Positions 35,026-43,699 of a DNA stretch of 64,000 nucleotides are shown here, piece by piece. The first letter of the stretch is position 1. Each line of letters starts with the position of its first letter. The notes below the pieces were generated by a model. It saw nothing but the letters and a program-made list of their open reading frames with translations, searched no databases and had not been told where the DNA came from. The stretch is from the NCBI GenBank assembly GCA_016717115.1, contig JADKGE010000004.1:1-64000 (forward strand). Reading direction: 5' to 3'. Origin of the DNA: Actinomycetota bacterium (GTDB lineage Bacteria > Actinomycetota > Actinomycetes > S36-B12). Position numbers and translations under genes: made by a program.

Positions 35026-36416
35026 TCAGGCGTTGTTACGCGCGCCCCCGTCCGGGTTGGTGCTCGCTGGCATGACGGCCTGATCTCCTGGAGTGGTGGC
35101 GTCGGCGTCGTAGGCACCCACACCAAACTGGCGCACGAGCAGGTAGTACTTCCCCGCGTCGGCCCTGCACTGGGCGAGCAGATCGGGGGTCTTGCTGAGC
35201 TTCCTCTCGCACTGGGCCTGGATGCCGAACAGGAAGGCATCGTCGGCCTGCAGGCGGCTGGTCGTGCGGTAGTCGACGGGCGCCCCGCCGGGCGCGGTGC
35301 CGACGGTGACGCCGGCGTACGCCGCATCATGCTGGTCGCACAGCGGCCGGATGACCACCGTCTTCTCCCCGTACTCCTGGGTGTCTCCGAGCCAGTTGAG
35401 AACGCTGGCCACGGTCTCGCCGTACTCGGACGTGCCGCAGCCATTGGACACGGACAGGAGGGAGACCTGGCGCGAGATCCACGCGCAGCTTGACTTCGGT
35501 GCCCCCGCACTGGTGTTGCCGGCGGCGTCGACCGCCCAGACGCAGAAGAAGAACGGCCCCTTGCCCCCTGTACTCGCCGGCCACGACGTCTTCCACACCC
35601 GGCCATCGGCCGGCTTGAGGCCCTTGCTGGCCTTCTCGCTGTCCGGGTGCGGGACCACCTTTCCGCCGGAGAAGAGCACGGCGTGGAAGACGGCCTTGCC
35701 GCTGTTGTCGGAGACGGTGAAGCGCGCGGGGACAGCTTGGCCGGTTCGGATCTTGGCGCCGGAACTGAGCGCGCTCACCGTCGGTGCCTCCGTGTCGGCG
35801 ACCGGCGCGGGGGGCTTGGGCTTAGCAGGTTTGGCGGGTTTGGCGGGTTTGGGCAGCGACGTGCCCTTCGGGACCACCTTGAAGTACATGAGGACCTCGG
35901 GACCGCCGCAGACCATCGAGTCATTGCAGTTGCGTGAGCTCATCCCGGCGGCCACGGCCTCGGATGACGCGGTGACCGGCTCCGAGAAGCTGAACGGCAT
36001 GCTGTAGGTGCCGGTTGTCGCCGTCACCTTCTTGTAGACCTCCTTCTCCGGGGGCATCGGTCCGCCCTGCCCGTTCAACGACGCCCACATGGTCAGGTAG
36101 GTCAGGCCCCCCGGACTGACGAACTCGATGGAGCCGGACAAGGTCACCGTTCCCCCCACCGGCACGACACCCGCGTAGCCGGCCCACTCCGGATGGCCGG
36201 GGGAACCGCCGACACGCCACCCGTCGCGTAGGTGATCGTGTGTCCGTACAGCGAGACGGATCCCGACGACGGCGGCGGTGCCGCCGTCTCGGTGGGCACC
36301 GCACCGGAGGCGCTGGGCCCAGCGCTCATCAGGAGTGCGCAGACGAGCAGGGTGGTCAACACGGCGACGGACGCCCCGCGACGGCGCGCGGGCTGCTGAA
36401 CGGGATTCGGGACCAT
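35026..36416 (-). pseudogene. Secreted Ig-like/phospholipase A2-like protein, one frameshift
   Basis: ATG 36416 (MVPNPVQQPARRRG) follows GGGAGGG and leads into a Sec signal (VAVLTTLLVCALLMSAGPSA). In the GGGGG run at 36199-36203 (plus strand) the frame changes; the continuing frame reads GHPEWAGYAGVVPVGGTVTL to the stop at 35026. Repaired length is about 463 residues. Residues ~60-165 are beta-rich, then a Lys/Pro/Ala repeat linker (KPAKPAKPAKP), an Ig-like domain (DTEAPTVSAL, WAVDAAGNTS), and a C-terminal domain with NGCGTSEYGE, PLCDQHDAAYAG and DDAFLFGIQAQC. The last resembles the Cys-x2-His-Asp and second-helix motifs of prokaryotic phospholipase A2. The Ca-binding loop is weak, so activity is uncertain. 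Confidence 0.65.
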
Positions 36417-36563
36417 CGAGAACGCCCTCCCTAGGTCACTGCTCAATCGCAGGACAAGACGGGCGACGGTGGCTCAGTCACTGCCTGCAGGCCTCGTCGC
36501 ATCCAGAGTAGAACCGGGAGGGTCATGAAGGCCCGCCCAGACAGCCTCGCGAGGGACGGGACA

Positions 36564-36990
36564 CTACGCACGCAGCTGAACCTTGCGACCCCTCACGAGC
36601 AGCCACACCATGAGCAGCGCCTCGCCGATGAACGTGACGGCTCCGACGCTGAGGGAGTAGTCCTCGACCAGCAGTCCGCCGAGGCTGTCGACGAGGTAGC
36701 CGGCACCGGCGACGGCGAGGAGAACGCCGAGCACTCGGGGGACGTATCCGGAGCGGAATGCAAGGTACCCGATGAGGACCAGGTGGAGTCCGAACACGAC
36801 CAGGCTGACGTTCCAGATGTCGAAGTAGGCCTCGATCCTCTGCAGCGACTCGGAGTCGCGCTGGTCGATGCTGAATCCCGTCGACCCTAGGCTCTCCCGA
36901 GGAGACGGCCTTGATGGCCTCGACCTGATCCTGGACGGCCTCGAACGGGCACGCACACCGCGCAAGAGGGCTCCTCGGAAGCCGCCCGGC
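36564..36990 (-). pseudogene. C-terminal remnant of a DUF4386-type membrane protein
   Basis: The minus-strand frame from about 36880 down encodes NVSLVVFGLHLVLIGYLAFR, SGYVPRVLGVLLAVAGAGYL and VDSLGGLL, the last three or four helices of a DUF4386 protein. Upstream the sequence changes frame near 36880-36900 and reads EAVQDQVEAIKAVSS in another frame, and no N-terminal half follows before the neighbouring lipoprotein gene at 37010. It is truncated at its 5' side, so probably non-functional. Confidence 0.65.
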
Positions 36991-37009
36991 AGCGAACCGC
37001 CGGACCTCG

Positions 37010-38650
37010 CTAGGCCTGCTTCTGGGCGGGTCCCTCGGGGTCGCTGTCTGACCACTTGGCGCCGTCGGCCTTGAGCTGCTTCTTGAAGGCTTCCAGGCAC
37101 GCGCCCGACAGGAACTCCTCGACGGAGCAGTTCTGGCCCTGCGGTGCGCTGAGGCCCATGCCGTTGAGCTGCGTGACCTGGGCGCTGGGCGGGTCCTGCG
37201 GCAGCGGCAGCGACGGGTTCGTCGTCTGCGGGCAGGGCGCACCCTGCGTGACGTCGTTGGCGCTGAGGGCGTTCTCCCACGTCTTGTTCTGGCCCTTCTC
37301 GCGGATGACGAGGAGGTTGGGGGCGATCGCGGTCTGGACGCCGCTCTTGAGGAGGTTCCAGCCGTTCGCCTTCACGACGGCGTCGATCCTGTCGATCTCC
37401 TCGGACGTGGCGGTGTTCGGGTACAGGACGACGGTGGCGCTGCCGTCCTTGTTCTTCTTGATCTGGCGATTGCCGATCTGGGAGTTCTTCAGCGTGCCTG
37501 GGGCGTCGAGCTGCTTGGCGCCGCCGTAGATGACGACGCTGTAGAACTGAACGTCGTCACTGTTGGAGGTGTTCAGCGTCGACTCGGTGGCACCGGAGTA
37601 GTCGGGGAACGAGGGAACCTGCGGGATGTGCACGAGGGAGACGACGTCGTTGGGAAGGTTGGCCATCACGTACCCACCGCACGCGTCGGGCGGGGTCCCG
37701 CTCGCCGGGGCCGACTGCACGTCGGCGAAGGGGGCGTGCGCCGCCACGTTGCGGTAGAACTGCACCTCCGTCGGCACGGGTGAGGGTGGGAACTCCGCGC
37801 CGATGCTGCCGGACACCGACCCGGACTGGAGGAGGTAGTGCGGGATGTCCGAGAGCTCCTGCTGCGTCGGCACCGGTGCGTCCTCGAAGGTCACGATGGG
37901 GCTTTTGGTCTGGGCGTTGTACCAGAGCTTCTTGGGCACGACGCTCTGCGAACTGCAGTCCTCGACGGGCGTGTCCGTGAGTTCACCCGTGGTGGGGTCG
38001 GTGAGGTAGGCCTTGAGCACGGGTGACGGCGTGTCGGTAGGCCCCCCATATCCGAACCGGTCGTAGTCGCCGAGCCCGTCGTTGGCGAGCGACCAGTAGC
38101 TGCGACTGACGATCACGACGTCGGGAGTGGTCTGCGACGTCGGCAGGACCGCGACGTTCTTGCCCTCGCCCTGCATCGAGGTGACGACACTGTCCGGCGT
38201 GCTGCTCGGCATGAAGTAGATCGTGTACGAGCGCTTCGGGGCGAGGATGGGGTTCCCGTCGACGAACGGGTTGGTCGACCCCGTCTCCGGCGTGATCGTG
38301 CTGTCGGAGAACTTGAACAAGGGCACGCCCTTAGCCGAGTACAGGTACCACGCCATCCAGTTGGAGTAGGGGAAGTCGCCCTCGACGACGTAGGCCCAGT
38401 TCGCCGTCTCGCTGTTCAGGTGCTGTCCCGCCGCCGTGTAGCCGGCGGAGAAGCTGGGCTGGATCGGGTAGAAGTCGGCCTTCGACGCGTCGAACACCTG
38501 CGGGCACTCGTTCCCGCTGGCAGCGGCGACTGCCGAGGAACTCGCCGACGCCGTGGTGGACGCTGGATCCGCGGACTCCGACGTGCTGCAGGCGGACAGC
38601 GCCAGCAGAAGCGCCGCCGGGCCGATGACCAAGCGGGGCGCATGTCTCAT
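37010..38650 (-). CDS. Large lipoprotein of unknown function
   Basis: A 546-residue exported lipoprotein. MRHAPRLVIGPAALLLALSA is followed by the lipobox Cys at residue 21 and a Ser/Ala linker. The N-terminal domain (AYVVEGDFPYSNWMAWYLYS, PLFKFSDSTI, SYTIYFMPSS) faintly recalls the DUF1214-type beta-sandwich. Cysteines at conserved-looking spots (NECPQVF, PVEDCSS, PPDACGGY, GAPCPQTT, QNCSVEEF, GACLEAF) suggest disulfides outside the membrane. No active site is visible. The start overlaps the stop of the dehalogenase-like gene by 4 nt, so the two are co-translated. Confidence 0.75.
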   Translation of the reverse strand: MRHAPRLVIGPAALLLALSACSTSESADPASTTASASSSAVAAASGNECPQVFDASKADFYPIQPSFSAGYTAAGQHLNSETANWAYVVEGDFPYSNWMAWYLYSAKGVPLFKFSDSTITPETGSTNPFVDGNPILAPKRSYTIYFMPSSTPDSVVTSMQGEGKNVAVLPTSQTTPDVVIVSRSYWSLANDGLGDYDRFGYGGPTDTPSPVLKAYLTDPTTGELTDTPVEDCSSQSVVPKKLWYNAQTKSPIVTFEDAPVPTQQELSDIPHYLLQSGSVSGSIGAEFPPSPVPTEVQFYRNVAAHAPFADVQSAPASGTPPDACGGYVMANLPNDVVSLVHIPQVPSFPDYSGATESTLNTSNSDDVQFYSVVIYGGAKQLDAPGTLKNSQIGNRQIKKNKDGSATVVLYPNTATSEEIDRIDAVVKANGWNLLKSGVQTAIAPNLLVIREKGQNKTWENALSANDVTQGAPCPQTTNPSLPLPQDPPSAQVTQLNGMGLSAPQGQNCSVEEFLSGACLEAFKKQLKADGAKWSDSDPEGPAQKQA

Positions 38651-39561
38651 CGGGTCTCCTCGTTGGTGGACAGTTCGTGGGCGCTCCTGGCGTTTCCTGC
38701 GATGAGGTCCGCCACAGCGTCGGGCCGGTCCTCCTGGAGGTAGTGCTTGGCCTTGAGCACCCGCAGCCAGGGCAGGTGGCTGGCGCGAAGCATCGGGAAA
38801 CCGAACCGCCGCAGGGACAGGATCGGATCCAGACCCCCCCAGGCGACGTCCACGGGGTAGGGGGCGAATCGACGGTCCACGACGTCGTCCCACGGGCCGA
38901 CGTCCTTCTGCCGGAGGGAGCGCATGATGCGCAGGTAGGCAGCGCCCTCGTCCGGATCCAGGAGGAGGCGCCGGTGGACGTCGATCTCCTCGGCCGTCAC
39001 GGCGTGCCCATCCGCGATTCCGACCCGGAGCATCAACTCGCGGAACAGGCGCGGGGATGTCAGCACGCCGCGGAAACGGCCCGAGAACCGCCCGTAGATC
39101 TCGCCGGGGAAGGGCGGGTGGTCCATGCTGAGCAGCGTGTTGAGGACGGTGAGCGACAGGACGCGCTCCGGGGCACTGAGCACCGCCTGGAAGCCGATCG
39201 GTCCGCCGGCGTCATGCACGACGAGGTGGAACTGATCGATGCCCAGCGCGTCGATGGCCGCGACCGTGAACTCGCCGAGTCCGCGGATGCTGTAGTCGAA
39301 GTCCGAGGGCCGGTCGGCCAGTCCGAGGCCGGGCAGGTCGAAGCTGACGGCCCGAAAGCCGTGGTCGGCCAGACGGGAGATCACCTTCCGGTACAGGAAG
39401 CTCGACATGGGTAGCCCGTGCATCAGCACGACCGTCTCCCCGGTCCCCTGCTCGCGCACGAAGCTCCGGATCCCGGAGGCCGTGAAGTGGCGTCCGGCGA
39501 TTCGGTGAGCGGCGAGGGTCGCATCTACCTTCCGGGTGTCGATCAGAGCCGCCTCCGTCAT
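38647..39561 (-). CDS. Alpha/beta hydrolase with Asp nucleophile, haloalkane-dehalogenase-like
   Basis: About 304 residues from ATG 39561 (MTEAALIDTR; ATG-type start at 39597 also open). Fold elements: VVLMHGLPMSSFLYRKV, FDLPGLGLADRP, the nucleophile elbow VVHDAGGPIGF, WGGLDPILSL for the acid and HYLQEDRPDAV with the catalytic His. An Asp nucleophile and the HYLQED motif are features of haloalkane dehalogenases and related hydrolases. However, the halide-binding Trp that usually follows the nucleophile is Ala here, so dehalogenase activity is doubtful and an ester- or epoxide-hydrolase role is possible. It is coupled by a 4-nt overlap to the large lipoprotein. Confidence 0.82.
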   Translation of the reverse strand: MTEAALIDTRKVDATLAAHRIAGRHFTASGIRSFVREQGTGETVVLMHGLPMSSFLYRKVISRLADHGFRAVSFDLPGLGLADRPSDFDYSIRGLGEFTVAAIDALGIDQFHLVVHDAGGPIGFQAVLSAPERVLSLTVLNTLLSMDHPPFPGEIYGRFSGRFRGVLTSPRLFRELMLRVGIADGHAVTAEEIDVHRRLLLDPDEGAAYLRIMRSLRQKDVGPWDDVVDRRFAPYPVDVAWGGLDPILSLRRFGFPMLRASHLPWLRVLKAKHYLQEDRPDAVADLIAGNARSAHELSTNEETR

Positions 39562-39672
39562 CCGTGCCCCCGCGGGGACCAGTTCCCCCGATCCCACCGG
39601 ACGGCTGGCGCCGTGGCGTCATCCCAAGCGGATGAAGCAAGGCTCGGTGGCCGGAGCGAGGGCCTGTGGCCG

Positions 39673-41850
39673 CTACCCGTGGGCGGGGGGCTCCACCAGT
39701 CCGAGGGACTGGGCCTTGAGCACCGCCTCGCTGCGGGAGGAGACGCCGAACTTGCGGTAGATGGACAGGGCGTGCGTCTTCACCGTGTTCTGGGACAGGA
39801 ACAGTCGCTCGCCGATCTGCGGGAAGCTCAGGTGGCTCGGCAGGAATTGCAGCACCCGAAGCTCGGCCGAGGTGAGAACCACTGCGGACCCTGATTCGAC
39901 CGCCATGGATCGCAGCGATGCGCGAGTGTCGACGAGCATCGACTCGACCAGCGTGCCCTCGAGATCGGGGGTCATCTTCCGCGCCGCCTCGCTCGTCAGG
40001 ATGCGCGCGGTCGCACCGTCACCGAGCAGCATGGCGGTCCGCGCCTGGATGAGCCGACCCGTGACTGCGAACCACGGGGCGATCTCGGTGACCAGCCCGC
40101 TGAGTCGGCGGGCCTTGGCGAATGCGGTCTCGGCAGCGCGGCGATCGCCGACGACAGCGAGCGCGAACGCCTGCGCGGTGACGGTATGGGCAGTGGTGGC
40201 CAGGCGGTCGAGGTCGTGTCGATGGATGAGGTCCATCGAGCGGGTGATCTGGTGCACGCCTGCGTCACGGTTGCCGCCGAGGATGGCAAGGACGCCCAGG
40301 AAGGCCAGCGAATCCGCCTCGATGACGGGGACGTCGAGGGCTGCCGCCAGTGACTCGGCCTGCAGGATGCTCGCGCGTCCCTCGTCGAGGCGGCCCAGCA
40401 GCGTGAGGGCGACGCCACGCAGCCAGGCGGTGGGCGGACGGAATCCCGAGTCGGGTGGGAGTCCCTCGAGTGCTGCGGTGCTCAGGGCGACGACGTCGGT
40501 CAGGGACTGGCCGATGAGGACGAGGAGCGTGGCCAGGGATGCGCAGTACTCGTCCGTCGAGACTCGCCGCCGCCAGTCGCGACCCGCATGCCGTTCGGCG
40601 ACGAGCGCCCAGCGCTGCATGCGAGCTCCGTCACCCTCCTGGAGGGCCAGCCAGCTGGCCGCGAGCGAGAGCCAGCGGTCCTTCTGCAGTTGCCCGTCGT
40701 CGAGGTCGACCAGCCACGAGTGCAGGCGGTCGGGACGGCCCGAGCCGATGCAGGGGATGATGCCGGACCACACCAGTGACCCGGTGAGCCGGAGGTCGCC
40801 GGACTTCCTCGCGTGGCGGACGGCGGCGTCGATGTCGCCTTGATCCGCCTGCCATCGGGCGGCCTTGGCGTGCAGGAGTGGCGGTGACTGAGGGTGGTCG
40901 GCGCGCAGCTTGGCCTGCAGGCATTCGGAGAACAGGTGGTGGTAGCGGTAGCGCGGAGGCTGTCCGTCGAGCTCGATCACGAGCTGGATCCTTCGAGCGA
41001 GGTCGTCGAGAACCGACTCGGCGTCGACCCGCCCGGTGACGGCGTTGCACAGCGGGCCGTTGAGTTCCTCGAGGACCGAGGTCTGCACGAGGAAGTCCCG
41101 CTGGTCCGTGGCGAGGGTGTCGAGGACCTGTGACTGGAGATAGTCGCCCACGAATCGGCGGAAGTCGCCGGTCGCGGTGCCGTGGCCGTCGCGGCGGGCA
41201 AGGGCCGCGAGGTACAGGCCCACGGCCCAGCCCTCGCTCTCCTCGAGCACCTCCGTCAGTGCGGGGCCGTCGATGGGAACGGCGATGTCGGCGAACAGTC
41301 GTGCCGCCTCGTGCTCGTCCAGCGCGAGATCCCTCACCTCCACGAGCCGTCCCTCGGTCCGCATCCGGGCGAGCCATTCCGGGGTGGCGTCTCGTGTGAC
41401 GAGGGCGACGGTCGAACCGGGAGGAACGCCTTCGCACACGGCGGCGAGCAACTGGTGGCAACCCTCATCGACCAGCAGGTGGGCATCGTCGACGACGAGG
41501 ACGAAGGGCCGAGTGCGGGAGGCAGCCAACTCGCGGATCGCGGGGAGGAGGACCGCGGAGAACTCCGGCTCGGCTCCGGTCACGACCGCCCGAGTGCGCC
41601 GGGCCGGCGCCCCGAATCCCTCGAGGGCGTTCACCAGCAGGAGTCCCAGTGGGGCCGGATCGTCGAGGTGAGGGGCCAGCGCGACGGCGGCGTGGGGTCG
41701 CGAATCGGCGTCGGCCCACTGTGCGGCGAGCGTGGACTTGCCGGAGCCCGCCGCGGCACTGATGACGATCACGGGAGCGGTCGAGGCATCGGCAAGGCGT
41801 GTCAGGAGCCGGTGCCGCGGCACCCGGGTCTCGTTCACGCCTGCGTCCAT
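39673..41850 (-). CDS. MalT/LuxR-type ATP-dependent transcriptional regulator
   Basis: A 725-residue LAL-type regulator. The N-terminal NTPase has a P-loop (SAAAGSGKSTLAAQW near residue 33) and Walker B (FVLVVDDAHLLVDEG). The central ~400 residues are TPR-like helical repeats (ARWQADQGDIDAAVRHARKS and others). The C-terminus is a LuxR helix-turn-helix (LTSAELRVLQFLPSHLSFPQ, LSQNTVKTHALSIYRKFGVS). ATG 41850 follows GGGAGGTGACC. It is divergent from the SulP gene; the inverted repeats between them may be its sites. The inducer is unknown. Confidence 0.88.
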   Translation of the reverse strand: MDAGVNETRVPRHRLLTRLADASTAPVIVISAAAGSGKSTLAAQWADADSRPHAAVALAPHLDDPAPLGLLLVNALEGFGAPARRTRAVVTGAEPEFSAVLLPAIRELAASRTRPFVLVVDDAHLLVDEGCHQLLAAVCEGVPPGSTVALVTRDATPEWLARMRTEGRLVEVRDLALDEHEAARLFADIAVPIDGPALTEVLEESEGWAVGLYLAALARRDGHGTATGDFRRFVGDYLQSQVLDTLATDQRDFLVQTSVLEELNGPLCNAVTGRVDAESVLDDLARRIQLVIELDGQPPRYRYHHLFSECLQAKLRADHPQSPPLLHAKAARWQADQGDIDAAVRHARKSGDLRLTGSLVWSGIIPCIGSGRPDRLHSWLVDLDDGQLQKDRWLSLAASWLALQEGDGARMQRWALVAERHAGRDWRRRVSTDEYCASLATLLVLIGQSLTDVVALSTAALEGLPPDSGFRPPTAWLRGVALTLLGRLDEGRASILQAESLAAALDVPVIEADSLAFLGVLAILGGNRDAGVHQITRSMDLIHRHDLDRLATTAHTVTAQAFALAVVGDRRAAETAFAKARRLSGLVTEIAPWFAVTGRLIQARTAMLLGDGATARILTSEAARKMTPDLEGTLVESMLVDTRASLRSMAVESGSAVVLTSAELRVLQFLPSHLSFPQIGERLFLSQNTVKTHALSIYRKFGVSSRSEAVLKAQSLGLVEPPAHG

Positions 41851-41877
41851 GGTCACCTCCCTTGGCGGTCGAGTGTA

Positions 41878-41928
41878 GGGCGATCGCCCGTGAAGGACAG
41901 AGGGCGCACATCGGACAAGTCATCCGAT
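41878..41928. promoter_or_regulatory. Inverted repeats between the LuxR regulator and SulP genes
   Basis: GGGCGATCGCCC (41878-41889) is a perfect 12-bp palindrome. ATCGGA (41910-41915) and TCCGAT (41923-41928) are inverted arms with a 7-nt gap. Both lie in the 120-nt divergent gap, as operators would. No promoter hexamers were confidently placed. Confidence 0.4.
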
Positions 41929-41970
41929 CCGGAGGACGCGGCCGGACCTCGCTGGGACGAACCTGTGCCC

Positions 41971-43662
41971 ATGTCGAATCCCTTGGGCGCGATCGTTCCA
42001 CCGTGGCTTCGGTCATACGACCGAGCGTGGATCGCCCCGGACGTCATTGCCGGCGCGACGCTGGCGGCCGTGGCGATTCCCGAGTGCATGGGCTACACGT
42101 CGATCGCCCAGACGCCCATCGTGACGGGCCTGTACACGGTGATCTTCCCGACGCTCCTGTTCGTCCTGCTCGGCTCCTCGCGGCTGCTCGTCGTCGGCGC
42201 GGACTCGGCGACGGCGGCGATCCTCGCGGCCGGCCTCACCACGGCGGCCATCCCAGGAGCGACACCGGGCAGCTCGGAGTGGCTCGCCTACACGAGCTTC
42301 ATCGCCCTGCTGTGCGGCGGGTTGCTCGTGCTCGCCCGGATCTTCAAGCTCGGCTTCATCGGGGACTTCCTGTCCGCCTCGGTGCTCATCGGGTTCCTGA
42401 CCGGTGTCGGTGTCCAGGTGTTCACCGGTCAGATCCCCGACCTCCTCGGCATCCCCAAGGGCACGGGCAACTGGTTCCAGCAGCAGTGGGCCTGGATCTC
42501 CAACCTCGGCAGCACGTCGTGGCCGACCTTCGCCTTCGGCCTCGGGACGATCATCATCATCCTGGGCTTCAAGCGCTTCGTGCCCAAGGTCCCGGGGGCC
42601 ATCGTGGCCGTGGTCCTGTCGATCGCGATCTCGGCGGCGATCGACGCACAGGCCGACGGAGTCGCGATCGTCGGCCCGGTCCAGGGCGGCTTCCCACCGA
42701 TTGGGCTGCCGCAGGGCATCAGCCTCAACAACATCGGGATCTGCCTGAGCGTCGCCTTCTCCTGCTTCGTGCTGATCATCGCCCAGAGCGCGGCGACCTC
42801 GCGCAGCTTCGCGATGAAGCACGGACAGAAGGTCGACGTGAACCGCGACATCGTCGGCCTGTCAGGCGCCAACTTCGCCGCCGGTCTGACCGGCACCTTC
42901 GTCGTCAACGGAAGCCCCACGAAGACCCAGATCCTCGACGAGGAGAAGGGGCGCACCCAGCTCGCCAACCTCACGATGGCGATCGTCGTGCTGCTCGTCG
43001 TGCTCTTCTTCACCAGCCTGCTGACGGACATGCCCAAGGCCGTCCTGGCCGGCATCGTCTTCCTCATCGGTGTCGATCTGATCGACATCACCGGTTTCAA
43101 GCGCATCCTCGCCCGACGGAAGAACGAGTTCATCGTCGCACTCATCACGGCGATCACCGTGTGCGCCGTCGGAGTCGAGCAGGGCATCATCCTGGCGATC
43201 GTGCTGTCCATCCTCGACCTCATCAGGCGCCAGTACAAGCCGGCCGACTTCGTTGTGGGCATCGACGACAAGGGGAAGAAGGTCTACACGGCAGCCACCG
43301 CCGGACACCAGACCGAGCCCGGCCTCATCGTGTTCCGCTACGACGCCGAGTTGTTCTACGCGAACGCGAACCGCTTCGTCGACGACGTCGAGGTGCTGGT
43401 CGAGAACGCGCCGGATCCTGTGAAGTGGCTCGTCGCCGACGCCACTGCCCTGACCGACATCGACTACTCGGCAGGCATCAGCCTGGGTGGGCTCATCGAC
43501 TACCTGCACAGCCACGACATCAGGTTCGTCCTGGCTGGCGCGGACCAGCAGGTACTCGACACGCTGGAGGCCTTCGGACTCCTGGCCAAGATCGAGTCAG
43601 CCGATGTCGTTCCCAGCGTCGGCGCGGCGATCGACGCATTCCGGCTGACCCGGACATCATGA
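41971..43662 (+). CDS. SulP-family anion transporter with STAS domain
   Basis: A 563-residue permease for sulfate, bicarbonate or a related anion. About 11-12 transmembrane segments cover residues 20-430, starting with the family signature APDVIAGATLAAVAIPECMG and including FVVNGSPTKTQILDEEKGRT. A C-terminal STAS domain occupies residues ~450-560 (GLIVFRYDAELFYANANRFV, LVADATALTDIDYSAG). SulP proteins work as H+/Na+ symporters or exchangers. ATG 41971 gives the normal start. It is divergent from the LuxR regulator and 37 nt before the Abhydrolase_9 gene. Confidence 0.92.
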   Translation: MSNPLGAIVPPWLRSYDRAWIAPDVIAGATLAAVAIPECMGYTSIAQTPIVTGLYTVIFPTLLFVLLGSSRLLVVGADSATAAILAAGLTTAAIPGATPGSSEWLAYTSFIALLCGGLLVLARIFKLGFIGDFLSASVLIGFLTGVGVQVFTGQIPDLLGIPKGTGNWFQQQWAWISNLGSTSWPTFAFGLGTIIIILGFKRFVPKVPGAIVAVVLSIAISAAIDAQADGVAIVGPVQGGFPPIGLPQGISLNNIGICLSVAFSCFVLIIAQSAATSRSFAMKHGQKVDVNRDIVGLSGANFAAGLTGTFVVNGSPTKTQILDEEKGRTQLANLTMAIVVLLVVLFFTSLLTDMPKAVLAGIVFLIGVDLIDITGFKRILARRKNEFIVALITAITVCAVGVEQGIILAIVLSILDLIRRQYKPADFVVGIDDKGKKVYTAATAGHQTEPGLIVFRYDAELFYANANRFVDDVEVLVENAPDPVKWLVADATALTDIDYSAGISLGGLIDYLHSHDIRFVLAGADQQVLDTLEAFGLLAKIESADVVPSVGAAIDAFRLTRTS

Positions 43663-43699
43663 CCGGCAGGACAACCGTCAGCGGCATGGAGGGCAGCAC

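Noticed and set aside
35815..35865. Apparent tandem repeat (Lys-Pro-Ala codons)
   Set aside because: It is the proline-rich linker of the PLA2-like protein, not an independent repeat element.
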